A DNA stretch of 6,004 nucleotides from positions 1 to 6,004 of the forward strand of contig CAMLLE010000213.1 of NCBI GenBank assembly GCA_946480555.1, in the 5' to 3' direction. Positions 5,963 to 6,004 of this stretch are shown here, piece by piece (positions within the stretch are counted from its first letter, which is position 1; each line of letters begins with the position of its first letter). This stretch comes from an uncultured Verrucomicrobia subdivision 3 bacterium (GTDB taxonomy: Bacteria; Verrucomicrobiota; Verrucomicrobiae; Limisphaerales; CAMLLE01). Both the position numbers and the translations under genes were made by a program. The notes below the pieces were generated by a model. It was not told the DNA's origin and did not search any database. It saw only the letters and a program-made list of their open reading frames with translations.

Positions 5963-5998
5963 AGCGCGGCTGTGTCGTCCTCGACCAGCCGCAGCGCT
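5963..5998. repeat. Strong imperfect hairpin at the window's right edge
   Basis: AGCGC (5963-5967) pairs with GCGCT (5994-5998), GGCTG (5968-5972) with CAGCC (5986-5990) and GTCG (5974-5977) with CGAC (5982-5985). The loop is TCCT, with a one-base bulge (5973) and a three-base bulge (5991-5993), giving 14 base pairs in total. There is no T run after it on the + strand, but on the minus strand the hairpin is followed by GGTATTTTT, so it could end a transcript arriving from the right. Its G/C-rich arms with small bulges look like a dispersed palindromic repeat of this genome. Bases 5878-5960 hold nothing I can recognise. Confidence 0.6.
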
Positions 5999-6004
5999 TT
6001 GGAT

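Overview
This is a GC-rich bacterial window with five protein genes and at least three palindromic intergenic or intragenic elements. The combination points to the Verrucomicrobiota, most likely a Pedosphaera/Limisphaerales-type soil or freshwater lineage. The evidence is secreted RCC1-like propellers built from 'VxAWGxNxxGQxxVP' units, a rhomboid protease carrying a GYF_2-type tail, a CxC/CxxC zinc-ribbon membrane protein, and many imperfect palindromes. This placement is inference from gene style; no phylogenetic marker gene is present.

Left part (1-2366, + strand): the last two enzymes of heme synthesis in order. An oxygen-dependent protoporphyrinogen oxidase (hemG/hemY type) lacks its N-terminus because the window begins inside it. 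It is followed after 89 bases by a complete ferrochelatase (hemH). Together they oxidise the porphyrinogen ring and insert iron. The oxidase gene contains the most unusual object in the window: a near-symmetrical 72-bp palindrome (595-666) lying in frame. It adds exactly 24 codons to a loop of the FAD/substrate domain and breaks nothing. It looks like a palindromic mobile repeat that landed in a gene and is now translated.

Middle (2367-3783): a convergent intergenic region with a possible degenerate relative of that repeat and a 14-bp palindrome. Next comes a minus-strand gene for an exported seven-bladed RCC1-like beta-propeller. A 309-bp gene-free stretch follows, holding a 73-bp imperfect inverted repeat and a 12-bp-period tandem repeat with AATCGATT cores just upstream of the next gene.

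Right part (3784-5877, + strand): a rhomboid intramembrane serine protease with intact catalytic residues and a C-terminal GYF_2-like domain. After 33 bases comes a membrane protein of unknown function with an N-terminal zinc ribbon, a long Pro/Ala-rich linker and probably four membrane segments. The two are probably co-transcribed. Because GYF domains are known proline-rich-peptide binders, the pairing suggests, without proving it, that the neighbour is a partner or substrate of the protease. The window ends in another strong imperfect hairpin (5963-5998). I see no tRNA, rRNA, CRISPR array, transposase or phage gene.
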